This document shows, one piece after another, positions 8,969-17,608 of a stretch of DNA of 64,000 nucleotides. Position numbers and translations under genes: made by a program. The DNA lies in the NCBI GenBank assembly GCA_963729365.1, contig CAVSNQ010000013.1, positions 1,178,001 through 1,242,000 of the forward strand, read 5' to 3'. The notes below the pieces were generated by a model, which ran no database searches, was not told the DNA's origin, and saw nothing but the letters and a program-made list of their open reading frames with translations. Origin of the DNA: JASHPR01 sp963729365 (GTDB lineage: Bacteria; Actinomycetota; Actinomycetes; Streptosporangiales; Streptosporangiaceae). How positions within the stretch are numbered: position 1 is the stretch's first letter; every line of letters starts with the position of its first letter.

Positions 8969-9557
8969 CCCCCATGAGCCGGTCGTCCCGGTCGCGATCA
9001 AGATCCTGATCGCCGGCGGGTTCGGTGCGGGCAAGACCACGCTGGTGGGCGCCCTGACCGAGATCCGGCCGCTGCGAACCGAGGAGGACCTGAGCGCCCC
9101 CGGTACGCAAGTCGACCTGACCGACGGCGTGGAGAGCAAGACCACGACGACAGTCGCGATGGACTTCGGCCGCATTACGATCCGGGACGACCTGGTGGTC
9201 TACCTGTTCGGCACGCCGGGCCAGAAGCGGTTCTGGTTCATGTGGGATGAGCTCGCGATCGGGGCGCTGGGCGCGGTTGTGCTGGCCGACACGCGGCGGC
9301 TGGCCGACTGCTTCCCGTCCGTTGACTACTTCGAGCAGCGGGGCACGCCGTTCATCGTCGCGGTGAACTGCTTCGACGGGGCGAGACGCTTCGCTCCCGA
9401 GATCGTCAGGTCGGCCCTCAGCCTGAACCTCGACGTGCCGGTCATCCTGTGTGACGCGCGCCAGCGGGCATCCTGCCGCGATGCCCTGGTCACCCTCGTC
9501 GAACATGCGATCCGGCTGCTCAACAGCAGCCCCGACCCGGTCAGCTCCGCCAGATAA
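8943..9557 (+). CDS. cvnD: CvnD2: conservon small GTPase
   Basis: 204-residue Ras-like GTPase: G1 GGFGAGKTT, switch TTTVAMDFGRI, G3 FGTPGQKRF, VNCFDG at the G4 position, and CDARQRAS. It lacks the ~35-residue tail of CvnD1. The start is supported by GGGAGGTGG just upstream. Its last 17 bases overlap the 3' end of the convergent PP2C phosphatase gene, so transcription of the two must run into each other. No cvnE-type P450 follows; the only P450 in the window is 22 kb away. Confidence 0.93.
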   Translation: MDFAGSYPDPHEPVVPVAIKILIAGGFGAGKTTLVGALTEIRPLRTEEDLSAPGTQVDLTDGVESKTTTTVAMDFGRITIRDDLVVYLFGTPGQKRFWFMWDELAIGALGAVVLADTRRLADCFPSVDYFEQRGTPFIVAVNCFDGARRFAPEIVRSALSLNLDVPVILCDARQRASCRDALVTLVEHAIRLLNSSPDPVSSAR

Positions 9558-10671
9558 CCACGAGCGCGCAGTCGTCCGAGCCGGCGCCCGGCGCCTGCAT
9601 CGCACGGACCAGCTTGCCCGCGCCCGCCCCGAACCCCGACGTCACCAGGCGATCGGCCTCGCCGAGCAGCCGGTCGATCCCGGCGTCGATGTCCCGCCCG
9701 GGTGCCTCGATCAGCCCGTCGGTATAGAGCATCAGGGCATCGCCCGGCCGCAGCATGCCTCGTTCCGGCACGCTCCGCAGATCCGCGACGACGCCGAGCA
9801 CGATCCCGCGCGCCTGAGTGAGCCGCCAGGTTCCGCTGCCCGCCTCAAAGTGCGCCGCCGGCGGGTGCCCGGCCGAATCGACGACGTAGTCCCCGGTGGC
9901 CAGGTCGAGCGACAGGTGCACGGCGGTAACGAACCCCTCGGTGGCCGAGCCCCGGCGGAGATAGGCGTTGCACGACGTCAGGAAGTCTCCGGCGGGAACC
10001 GAGCCGAGCAGGCCGCCGAACGCGCCGGACAGCAGCAGCGCCCGGGTCCCGGCGTCGATCCCCTTGCCCGCCACGTCGACCAGGGCTACTTCGAGGGTCT
10101 TCCCGTCGCACGCGGACACCAGGAAGTCCCCGCCGAACGACGCCCCGCCGGCCGGCTGCAGCACCGAAACCGAGTGCCAGCCTTCGGACAGGTCGGGCAG
10201 CCTGCCCTGGGCCCGGATCCGGTCCCGCAGCTCGATCAGCATCCGGTCGCCCCGCAGCCCCTGTACGCCGAGCTTCGCCCGGGCCCGGGCCAGCGAGTCC
10301 GCGAAGACTACGGTGATGGCGATCGTGGCGATGATCCCGGGCCCGGCCTTGCCCTCCAGCGCGTCATAGACCAGCGCGAGGCCGACCAGGCAGAACAGGA
10401 TCCGCAGGGCGCGCGGCCAGAGTAGCAAGCCGCCCGCCAGCAGCGGCAGGATCATCACGCCCGGCGAGAACCATGACTCAGATACCCGGACCGCGGCCGC
10501 CCCGATGACGGCGACCGTGACCGCGAGCACGAAGGCGAGCCGACGATTCCTGGTAATGAACTGGCGCAGGATCAGGCCGCGCAACCGCCGCGCCGCCGCC
10601 AGTGCTGCGGTCGCAAAACGGTGCGGGACCAGACGAACCATCTTGCCGGCACTGTACCGGTATATCGTCAT
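9541..10671 (-). CDS. Membrane PP2C/SpoIIE-type serine phosphatase
   Basis: About 376 residues. Three or four N-terminal helices (RLAFVLAVTVAVIGAAAVRV; MILPLLAGGLLLW; ILFCLVGLALVYDAL; IIATIAITVVFADSL) precede a SpoIIE/PP2C catalytic domain with metal-binding aspartates in GGDFLVSACDG, VDVAGKG, LYTDGLIEA and SDDCALVV. Such proteins (RsbU-like) dephosphorylate anti-sigma-factor antagonists or other partners at the membrane; the target here is unknown. I chose the ATG of MTIYRYSAGK; an ATG at 10716 is also possible, and neither has a strong ribosome site. The tail converges on and overlaps cvnD2. No partner anti-sigma pair is adjacent. Confidence 0.85.
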   Translation of the reverse strand: MTIYRYSAGKMVRLVPHRFATAALAAARRLRGLILRQFITRNRRLAFVLAVTVAVIGAAAVRVSESWFSPGVMILPLLAGGLLLWPRALRILFCLVGLALVYDALEGKAGPGIIATIAITVVFADSLARARAKLGVQGLRGDRMLIELRDRIRAQGRLPDLSEGWHSVSVLQPAGGASFGGDFLVSACDGKTLEVALVDVAGKGIDAGTRALLLSGAFGGLLGSVPAGDFLTSCNAYLRRGSATEGFVTAVHLSLDLATGDYVVDSAGHPPAAHFEAGSGTWRLTQARGIVLGVVADLRSVPERGMLRPGDALMLYTDGLIEAPGRDIDAGIDRLLGEADRLVTSGFGAGAGKLVRAMQAPGAGSDDCALVVIWRS

Positions 10672-10740
10672 TCCGGCACGCTGGCGGTGCGCCGGATATT
10701 CGGTCGCGGTACCCATGGCCGGCCGGGTAAGAATCAAGGC

Positions 10741-12012
10741 ATGGCCGCTGCCTACCCGATCCGCCCGATCAGCGAGGGCGAGTTCACCGCTTTCTACGCG
10801 GTGATGGAGCACGCCTTCAACTCCACCTACCCGACCGATGAGGAGTTGCAGCACGATCTGAAGGTCCTCGAGTTCGACCGCACCCTGGCCGCATTCGACG
10901 GGGCCGACATGGTCGGGACCGCAGCCGCGGTCACGTTCCAGATGTCAGTGCCCGGCGATGCTGTCGCGGTCGCCGGGGTGACCGCGGTCAGCGTGCTGCC
11001 CTCGCACCGGCGCCGCGGGATCCTGACCAGCCTGATGCATCGCCAGCTGGCCGACATCCGCGACCGCGGCGAGGCCGTCGCGGCGCTCTTCGCCTCGGAG
11101 GGTGGCATCTACTCCAGGTACGGGTACGGTGCCGCAACGGGTGAGCTGGATCTCACGATCCGGCGCGGAGAAGGGGTCATGTCGGTGCCGGGCCAAGACC
11201 GCGCGCGAAGCGCGCCACGGCTGCGGATCACCGAGCCACGCGACGCCACGGCCGAACTGGCCAAGGTCTACGACTCGGTGATGCTCGACCGGCCCGGCCT
11301 GTCCGCCCGGGACGACCGCTGGTGGGACTACGTCCTCTGGGACCCGGAGCATCGCCGGTCCGGCAGCAGCCCGCTGCGCTGCGTGATCGCCGAGGACGAC
11401 GCTGGCCCGCGCGGATACGCCCTGTTCTCGGCCAAGCCGGAATGGGACGACCATGGGAACCCCTGCGGTGTGCTGCGAGTGCGGGAGCTGATGGCCGCCG
11501 ATCCGGCGGCTCATGCGGCAGTCTGGAACGACCTTCTCAGCCGGGACCTGATCGGCGAGGTCCGGGCCCGGTCGCGGCCGGTGGACGAGCCGCTGCTCTG
11601 GTTGCTCGCCGACCGGCGCCGGGCGCGTCCGCTCATCGGAGACGGGCTCTGGATCAGGCTGGTCGACGTGCCGGAGGCACTCACGCGGCGGCGTTATTCG
11701 TGCGCCGTGGACGTGGTCATCGAGGTCACCGACGACCTGTTCGCCGAGAACGCCGGGCGCTGGCGGCTGCGGGCACCGGGCCCGGCGGCCGGCGGCGAAG
11801 CGGCCACGCCGCGCGCGAGCTGCGAGCGGACCTCGGCGGCCGCCGACCTGACCCTGCCGGTCCTGGCGCTGGGCGCTGCCTACCTGGGCGGTACCCGGCT
11901 CGGCGCGCTGGCCGCCGCGGGACTGGCCGGGCAAACGCGGCCTGGCGCGCTCGCGGCGCTATCCGCCGCCCTGTCCTGGGAACCCGCGCCCTGGTGCCCG
12001 ACGGACTTCTGA
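10741..12012 (+). CDS. Eis-like GNAT N-acetyltransferase
   Basis: 423 residues with the layout of the Eis family: an N-terminal GNAT domain with an acetyl-CoA loop (VSVLPSHRRRGILTSLM, residues ~82-98), a second GNAT-like domain and an SCP2-like C-terminal domain. The protein ends in WCPTDF. In Eis enzymes the C-terminal carboxylate is catalytic and the last residue is Phe, as here. Eis proteins acetylate amines on aminoglycosides, peptides or polyamines; the natural substrate is unknown. The gene diverges from the PP2C phosphatase across a short shared promoter region. Confidence 0.88.
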   Translation: MAAAYPIRPISEGEFTAFYAVMEHAFNSTYPTDEELQHDLKVLEFDRTLAAFDGADMVGTAAAVTFQMSVPGDAVAVAGVTAVSVLPSHRRRGILTSLMHRQLADIRDRGEAVAALFASEGGIYSRYGYGAATGELDLTIRRGEGVMSVPGQDRARSAPRLRITEPRDATAELAKVYDSVMLDRPGLSARDDRWWDYVLWDPEHRRSGSSPLRCVIAEDDAGPRGYALFSAKPEWDDHGNPCGVLRVRELMAADPAAHAAVWNDLLSRDLIGEVRARSRPVDEPLLWLLADRRRARPLIGDGLWIRLVDVPEALTRRRYSCAVDVVIEVTDDLFAENAGRWRLRAPGPAAGGEAATPRASCERTSAAADLTLPVLALGAAYLGGTRLGALAAAGLAGQTRPGALAALSAALSWEPAPWCPTDF

Positions 12013-12082
12013 CCCGCCTGGCCCGCCACCACCAGCAGGCAGTTCGTCATCCGCGTGCGAGACTGAGGCCGGGAGGACATAC

Positions 12083-12322
12083 ATGCGCGGAATGAAGGTC
12101 ACGGTGGACGCGGCGATGCGGGCCAGGGATGTCTCGAGACCGCACGCCGAGCATGAGGCACTGGCCCGGGCCAGCGAGCCAGCGGCTGGCCAGGCCCGTG
12201 CCGAACCGGCCGCGGCCGCGCTTCCGGCCGGCCCGCCGGCTCCGGCCGCGCCCGCCGGGCCGGCCGCCGTTCCGGGCCGCGCGAAGCCGGGACCGGGGCG
12301 CCGACGCCGCAGGCGCCGCTGA
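12083..12322 (+). CDS. Small Ala/Pro-rich protein with poly-Arg tail, unknown function
   Basis: 79 residues: a conserved-looking head (MKVTVDAAMRARDVSRPHAE), an Ala/Pro linker and a tail ending in seven arginines. An excellent GGGAGGA lies 5 nt before the ATG, which is the main reason to call it. No known domain. The basic tail could bind nucleic acid or membrane, but that is a guess. It follows the Eis-like gene by 70 nt and may be its operon partner. Confidence 0.6.
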   Translation: MRGMKVTVDAAMRARDVSRPHAEHEALARASEPAAGQARAEPAAAALPAGPPAPAAPAGPAAVPGRAKPGPGRRRRRRR

Positions 12323-12420
12323 GGCGCTCCCCGTGAGCTGTGTCACCGGCTGGATCCTCCGGCCGCGGGTACCTGCTCCGCCGCCGCGCAGGTCGCCGCG
12401 GCGGCACCGGGCGGCGTCCC

Positions 12421-12927
12421 TTACGGAGCGAACCGGCGCAGCAGGTACCAGGAGAAGTAGCTGCCGTACCGGCGCTGCAGTTCGGGCCGTTGCCAGTCCC
12501 GGCCGCTGATCGTGCCGCGGCAGGATGGCGCACCGCAGTTACAGGCCATCGGGTCGTCGGCATCGTCGAAGAGCGCATAGTCGGTGGTCAGTTCCTCGCC
12601 CGCGGCCACGTCCCGCATGGCGACCAGGACGATGTTGCCGGCGAAGCCGACATTGGGCTCGCAGGAATGGTTGAGGAAGAGCATGACCGGCTCGTATTCG
12701 GCCTCCTCCACCGCGGCCAGGTGGAAGCCGTCGGCGATCTGGACGTCGGAGTTACGCAGCCGTTCCGGCAGCGCTCTCAGCGTGTCGCTATCGACCAGAT
12801 GACCGCCCTTGATGGCCACGATCTCGTCCTTGGCGATCGGAGCCACGGCCACCAGCCCGCGGCCCTCGATTCCGCTCGGCCGGCCCTTGACTGCTTTGGG
12901 GGAGATGTAGCTGGAAACGACCACCAC
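12421..12927 (-). CDS. SET domain-containing protein
   Basis: 168 residues forming an almost minimal SET lysine-methyltransferase fold. Visible motifs are EGRGLVAVAPIAKDEIV (SET-N), FLNHSCEPNVGF (the NHSC cofactor/substrate motif), GEELTTDYALF (catalytic Tyr) and a post-SET zinc cluster CNCGAPSCRG. Bacterial SET proteins of this size are thought to methylate lysines in proteins, and targets are rarely known. It lies 32 nt downstream of rpiB on the same strand, so it may be transcribed from the same message. Confidence 0.9.
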   Translation of the reverse strand: MVVVSSYISPKAVKGRPSGIEGRGLVAVAPIAKDEIVAIKGGHLVDSDTLRALPERLRNSDVQIADGFHLAAVEEAEYEPVMLFLNHSCEPNVGFAGNIVLVAMRDVAAGEELTTDYALFDDADDPMACNCGAPSCRGTISGRDWQRPELQRRYGSYFSWYLLRRFAP

Positions 12928-12959
12928 GTCAGCCTTTCCCGGCCGGGGCCCGCCGGGCG

Positions 12960-13436
12960 CTAGGCCTCGCTCGGCCGCGGGGGCAGTTCCCCCGTCGCCT
13001 CGTAGTCCGAGATCTCCGCCAGCCGCCTGGCATGCCGGGAAGCGCCGGAGAACTCGGTCTCGACGAACACCCGCGCGAACGACATCGCATCCGCCAGGTC
13101 GTACATGCGGGCACCGAGGCTGAGCACGTTCGCGTTGTTGTGCAGCCGGGCGAGCTGGGCGGTCTCCTCGCTCCAGGCGATGGCGGCCCGCACCCCGGGT
13201 ATCTTGTTCGCGGCGATCGCCTCGCCGTTCCCCGAGCCGCCGATGACGATGCCCAGGCTGCCCGGATCGTGGACGGCGGAATACGCCGCGTGCATGACAT
13301 AGGGCGGGTAGTCGTCGTCATCGCGTTCGGCATCCGGGCCACAGTCGACCGGATCGTGGCCGACCTGCTTGAGCCACTCGATGAGGCGGCCCTTCAGTGC
13401 GAAACCAGCGTGGTCTGATCCAAGGTAGACGCGCAC
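12960..13436 (-). CDS. rpiB: Ribose-5-phosphate isomerase B
   Basis: 158 residues of the RpiB/LacAB family, interconverting ribose-5-phosphate and ribulose-5-phosphate in the pentose phosphate pathway. Motifs are YLGSDHAGFALK at the start, GIVIGGSGNGEAIAANK (phosphate-binding loop) and ARLHNNANVLSLGARM. It uses a GTG start. In the loop position the Ser of GGSGNGE takes the place of the catalytic Cys of E. coli RpiB, which is the usual state in actinobacterial enzymes such as that of M. tuberculosis. Confidence 0.95.
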   Translation of the reverse strand: MRVYLGSDHAGFALKGRLIEWLKQVGHDPVDCGPDAERDDDDYPPYVMHAAYSAVHDPGSLGIVIGGSGNGEAIAANKIPGVRAAIAWSEETAQLARLHNNANVLSLGARMYDLADAMSFARVFVETEFSGASRHARRLAEISDYEATGELPPRPSEA

Positions 13437-13480
13437 GAGCGCCAGTCTGTCAGAACCGCCGGCCGGGGGTGGCGCGGGGA

Positions 13481-14098
13481 TCAGTCGAAAATCGGATCCC
13501 TGGTCCGGCTCCGCTTCAGCTCGAAGAAACCGTCGGTTCCCGCGACGGCCAGCACGCCGTCCCAGAGCCTCGCCGCGTCGTCACCGCGAGGTATCGGCGT
13601 GATCACGGGACCGAAGAACGAGACGCCGCTGACGGAGATCACCGGCGTGCCCACCTCATACCCGACCCGGTCCATGCCGTCGTGGTGCGACGCCCGGAGC
13701 GCCTCGTCGTACGACGAGTCGTCCATCGCGTCGGCCAGCTCGGTCGGCAGTCCCGCTTCGGCCAGCGCGGCCTCGACCGTGGCCCGGTCCTTCGGCGCCT
13801 GCTCAATATGGAATCGCGTGCCGAGCGCGGTGTAGAGCGGCAGCAGCACGTCCGGGCCGAACTTCTGCTCCGCGGCGATGCAGACCCGTACCGGTCCCCA
13901 GGCCTGAGCCATCAGCTCCTGGTACCGCTCTGGCATCCCTTCCTTGCCCTCGTTGAGCACCGCGAGGCTCATCACGTGCCAGTGCGGCGCCACCGGGCGG
14001 ACCTTCTCCACCTCGAGCATCCACCGGGAGGTGATCCACGCCCACGGGCACAGCGGATCAAACCAGAAATCGACCCGGGTGGGCTCCTGCTCGGCCAT
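13481..14098 (-). CDS. DsbA-family protein related to mycothiol-dependent nitroreductase
   Basis: 205 residues, thioredoxin-fold DsbA/FrnE family, with the N-terminal motif FDPLCPWAWITSRWMLEVEK typical of the Rv2466c group. Those mycothiol-dependent proteins reduce disulfides or nitro compounds in the cytoplasm. Here the second position of the CxxC is Ala (CPWA), so only a monothiol mechanism through mycothiol is possible. The ATG is chosen because GAGGAG is 5 nt upstream; a GTG six bases earlier would be jammed against that site. Divergent from pepN. Confidence 0.88.
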   Translation of the reverse strand: MAEQEPTRVDFWFDPLCPWAWITSRWMLEVEKVRPVAPHWHVMSLAVLNEGKEGMPERYQELMAQAWGPVRVCIAAEQKFGPDVLLPLYTALGTRFHIEQAPKDRATVEAALAEAGLPTELADAMDDSSYDEALRASHHDGMDRVGYEVGTPVISVSGVSFFGPVITPIPRGDDAARLWDGVLAVAGTDGFFELKRSRTRDPIFD

Positions 14099-14214
14099 GC
14101 ACACTCCTCGGGGGCGGGGGTAATACTGCTGATAACCGGGGGGTGGGCCGGGCCATTCCGCGGGCCCGCGTGCGACTATTCTCCGAATGCCTGTCGGCGG
14201 AAGGGATCACCACT

Positions 14215-16749
14215 GTGGCCAGCAACCTCACGCGCGACGAGGCGCGGGAACGAGCGCGCCTGCTCGATGTCGAGTCCTACCGCGTCGAACTCGACCTGAG
14301 CGGCGGTGACATCACGTTCGGCTCGGTGACCACGGTCACCTTCCGCTGTGCCGACCCCGGGGCGTCAACGTTCATAGACCTGACCGCGCCAGCGGTCCGC
14401 GAGATCGCGCTGAACGGCGCCCGCGTCGGCCCGGCGGACTTCGACGGGAACCGGATCCGCCTGGAAGGCCTCGCCGAGAGCAACGAGTTGCGGGTGGCCG
14501 CCGACTGCGCCTACTCGCGCACCGGCGAGGGCCTGCACCGGTTCACCGACCCGGCCGACGGCGGCGTCTACATGTACTCCGACCTCGAGACGTTCGACGC
14601 GCACCGGGTCTACGCGTGCTTCGACCAGCCCGACCTGAAAGCCACGTTCCAGCTGGAGGTCACCGCCAAGCCGGAATGGCAGGTGATCTCGAACATGGCG
14701 CCGGACGCGGTGACGCAGTCGCCCCCGGCGAAGACGGCGCTCTGGGTGTTCCCGCCCACGGCGGTGCTGCCGACCTATGTCACCGCGATCGCGGCCGGGC
14801 CGTACCACGTGGTGCGCGACGAGCATGACGGGATCCCGCTCGGCATCTTCTGCCGCCAGTCGCTGGCGGGCTACCTGGACCCTGACGAGATCTTCGAGGT
14901 GACCAGGCAGGGCTTCGACTTCTTCCACGACGCATTCGGCGTGCGCTACCCGTTCGGCAAGTACGACCAGCTGTTCGTGCCCGAGTTCAAGGCCGGGGCG
15001 ATGGAGAACGCTGGCTGCGTCACCTTCCTCGAGGCCTATGTGTTCCGCTCGCGGGTGACCGACACCTACCGGGAAGCCCGGGCCGAGACGATCCTGCACG
15101 AGATGGCGCACATGTGGTTCGGGGATCTGGTCACCATGCGCTGGTGGGACGACCTGTGGCTGAACGAGTCCTTCGCCACCTGGGCCGGCACCGTGGCGGA
15201 AGCCGAGGCCACCCGCTGGTCCGGCGCGTGGACCACCTTCGCCCAGGTCTGGAAGGCGTGGGCGTACCGGCAGGACCAGCTGCCCTCCACGCACCCGATC
15301 GCCGCGGACATCCCCGACATCGCGGCCGTCGAGGTGAACTTCGACGGGATCACCTATGCCAAGGGCGCCGCGGTGCTCAAGCAGCTGGTCGCCCACGTCG
15401 GCCGGGAGAACTTCCTGACCGGGGTGCGCCGCTACTTCGGGCAGCATGCCTTTGGCAACGCGACGCTCGGCGACCTGCTCGCGGCCTTGGAGGAAACGTC
15501 GGGCCGGGACCTGTCCGACTGGTCGAAGAAGTGGCTCGAGACCGCGGGCGTGAACACGCTGCGGCCCGAGTACCGGTGCGACGACGAGGGCAGGCTCGCC
15601 GCCTTCGCCGTGGTCCAGGAGGCGCCCGCCAGCCACCCGGTGCTCCGCCCGCACCGCATCGCGATCGGGCTGTACGACCGCGGCGATGACGGCCTGGCCA
15701 GCCGGCACCGGATCGAGCTCGACATCGACGGCGAGCGCACCGGCGTACCGGAGCTGATCGGCCTGCAACGGCCCGACCTGGTCCTCGTCAACGACGATGA
15801 CCTGACCTACGCCAAGATCCGGCTGGACGACCACTCGCTGCGCACGCTCATCAGCAGCATCGGCGAGTTCACCGATTCGCTCCCGGCCGCGCTGTGCTGG
15901 GCGGCCACGTGGGACATGGCCCGGGACGCGGAACTGGCCGCGCGTGACTACGTGAGCCTGGTCCTGTCCGGCGTGGACGCGATCGAGGACATCGCGGTCT
16001 TGCAGACCGTGCTGCGCCAGGCCGGGACCGCGGCGCGCCGGTTCGCCGACCCCGACTGGCGCGCCACCGGGCTGGAGCGGATCGCCGCTGCGGTGGGTGA
16101 TCTGCTGCAGCGCGCCGAGCCTGGCTCGGATCGCCAGCTCGCCTACACGCAGGCGCTCACCGGGGTCGCCCTCGCCCCCGATGATCTGGCGCTGCTGGCC
16201 GGCCTGCTCGACGGTTCGATGGCGATCGAGGGCCTGGCCGTCGACACCGAGCTGCGCTGGCAGCTACTGCACCAGCTGGTCAGCCGCGGCACCGCCGGGC
16301 CGGTCGAGATCGATGCCGAGCTGGCCAGGGACGCCACCGACGCGGGCGCGCGGCACGCCGCAACCTGCCGCGCCGCGATCCCCGACCCGGCGGCCAAGGA
16401 GGAAGCCTGGGGTCAGATCATCAGCGGCAAGCTGTCGAACGCGACGTTCCGGGCCACCCTGGACGGATTCACCGACCCGGACGCCGACGAGCTGCTGGAT
16501 GCGTACGCGGAACGGTACTTTGACGTCGTCGCCGATGTGTGGCGGACCTGGAGCTCGGACATGGCCCAGTACTTCACCCAGTACGCCTACCCGTCGTGGA
16601 AGATCACGCCGGAGGCGATCGCCGCCGCCGATGACTACGTCGAGCGGACCGATCCGCCAGCGGCGCTGCGCCGGCTGCTGACCGAGGGCCGCGACGACGT
16701 GGCGCGCGCGCTGCGCTGCCGCCAGCGCGACCGCGAAGCCGCCCAGTGA
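14215..16749 (+). CDS. pepN: Aminopeptidase N (M1 zinc metallopeptidase)
   Basis: 844 residues. This cytoplasmic M1 peptidase removes N-terminal residues from peptides. It has the exopeptidase motif GAMENAG (near residue 261) and the zinc site HEMAH, 18 residues, then NE (near 295-318), followed by the ERAP1-like helical C-terminal domain. I chose the GTG of VASNLTRDEARERARLL, which has GGAAGGGA about 8 nt upstream; an in-frame upstream extension to 14143 lacks support. It ends 45 nt before the convergent methyltransferase, with a hairpin between them. Confidence 0.95.
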   Translation: MASNLTRDEARERARLLDVESYRVELDLSGGDITFGSVTTVTFRCADPGASTFIDLTAPAVREIALNGARVGPADFDGNRIRLEGLAESNELRVAADCAYSRTGEGLHRFTDPADGGVYMYSDLETFDAHRVYACFDQPDLKATFQLEVTAKPEWQVISNMAPDAVTQSPPAKTALWVFPPTAVLPTYVTAIAAGPYHVVRDEHDGIPLGIFCRQSLAGYLDPDEIFEVTRQGFDFFHDAFGVRYPFGKYDQLFVPEFKAGAMENAGCVTFLEAYVFRSRVTDTYREARAETILHEMAHMWFGDLVTMRWWDDLWLNESFATWAGTVAEAEATRWSGAWTTFAQVWKAWAYRQDQLPSTHPIAADIPDIAAVEVNFDGITYAKGAAVLKQLVAHVGRENFLTGVRRYFGQHAFGNATLGDLLAALEETSGRDLSDWSKKWLETAGVNTLRPEYRCDDEGRLAAFAVVQEAPASHPVLRPHRIAIGLYDRGDDGLASRHRIELDIDGERTGVPELIGLQRPDLVLVNDDDLTYAKIRLDDHSLRTLISSIGEFTDSLPAALCWAATWDMARDAELAARDYVSLVLSGVDAIEDIAVLQTVLRQAGTAARRFADPDWRATGLERIAAAVGDLLQRAEPGSDRQLAYTQALTGVALAPDDLALLAGLLDGSMAIEGLAVDTELRWQLLHQLVSRGTAGPVEIDAELARDATDAGARHAATCRAAIPDPAAKEEAWGQIISGKLSNATFRATLDGFTDPDADELLDAYAERYFDVVADVWRTWSSDMAQYFTQYAYPSWKITPEAIAAADDYVERTDPPAALRRLLTEGRDDVARALRCRQRDREAAQ

Positions 16750-16760
16750 CCTGTTCCTGC

Positions 16761-16780
16761 CCTGGCCACGCGGGGCCAGG
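16761..16780. terminator. Hairpin between convergent pepN and methyltransferase genes
   Basis: CCTGGCC / GGCCAGG, a 7-bp stem with a 6-nt loop, lies just after the pepN stop and before the end of the convergent gene. There is no T-tract, which is common for actinobacterial terminators. It could serve both directions. Confidence 0.55.
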
Positions 16781-16794
16781 CGGCGGGTTGCTCG

Positions 16795-17598
16795 TCACCG
16801 CTTCCGCGCCACCCCGCCCCACAGGTTCGACGGGGTCTTGGCCTCGATCTCCGAGCGCGGTCGCCATTCTGGCACCCGCACCACGCCGGGCTCCACTAGG
16901 TCCAGGCCCTCGAAAAATCCCATGACCTCGGCACGTGACCGGAACGTGGCCGACTCGGCGGCGCGGGCGTTGTAGCGCCGGGCCGCCTCGGCGCCCGCCG
17001 CGGCGTCGATGTCCGACGCCGGATGGGAGACGGTGAGGAAGCTACCCGGCGGCACCGTTCCGGTCAGCGCGGCCACGATCGCGCGCGGGTCCTCCTGATC
17101 GGGAATCAGGTGCAGTATCCCCAGCAGCATGACGGCCACGGGCTCCGAGAAGTCCAGCGTCAGTCTCGCCTGGGCCAGGGTCTTCTCGGTGTCGCGCAGG
17201 TCGGCCTCGATGTAGTCGGTGGCGCCCTCCGGGCTGCTGGTCAGCAGCGCGCGGGCGTGGGAGAGCACGATCGGGTCGTTGTCCACGTAGACCACCCGGC
17301 ACTCCGGCGCCACCGACTGGGCGACCTCGTGCGTGTTGTTCGCGGTCGGGATCCCGGTGCCGATGTCGAGGAACTGGCGGATCCCCGCCTCGTCGACCAG
17401 GTAGCGCACCACCCGGGCCAGGAACGCCCGGTTGGCCCGGACCGAGTAGACGATGTTGGGGTAGGCCTGCATCACCTGGTCGCCGGCCGCCCGGTCCGCC
17501 GCGTAGTTGTCCTTGCCGCCCAGCCAGTAGTCATAGACCCGGGCGATGTGGGCCACGCTGGTGTCGAACGCCGGTGATCCGCCGTTACCTGAACTCAT
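16795..17598 (-). CDS. SAM-dependent methyltransferase, Methyltransf_19 (DUF574) family
   Basis: 267 residues. The family signature is present: TSVAHIARVYDYWLGGKDNY near the N-terminus, then the SAM-binding loop QFLDIGTGIPT, VYVDNDPIVLSHARALL and ADLRD. The family is greatly expanded in filamentous actinomycetes, and substrates are not known. It lies 10 nt downstream of malQ on the same strand, an association I would treat as incidental. Confidence 0.9.
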   Translation of the reverse strand: MSSGNGGSPAFDTSVAHIARVYDYWLGGKDNYAADRAAGDQVMQAYPNIVYSVRANRAFLARVVRYLVDEAGIRQFLDIGTGIPTANNTHEVAQSVAPECRVVYVDNDPIVLSHARALLTSSPEGATDYIEADLRDTEKTLAQARLTLDFSEPVAVMLLGILHLIPDQEDPRAIVAALTGTVPPGSFLTVSHPASDIDAAAGAEAARRYNARAAESATFRSRAEVMGFFEGLDLVEPGVVRVPEWRPRSEIEAKTPSNLWGGVARKR

Positions 17599-17608
17599 GG
17601 GCGGAAGC

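Noticed and set aside
14365..15834. Open frame of 489 codons antisense to pepN
   Set aside because: Shadow of the intact M1 peptidase; no family features of its own.
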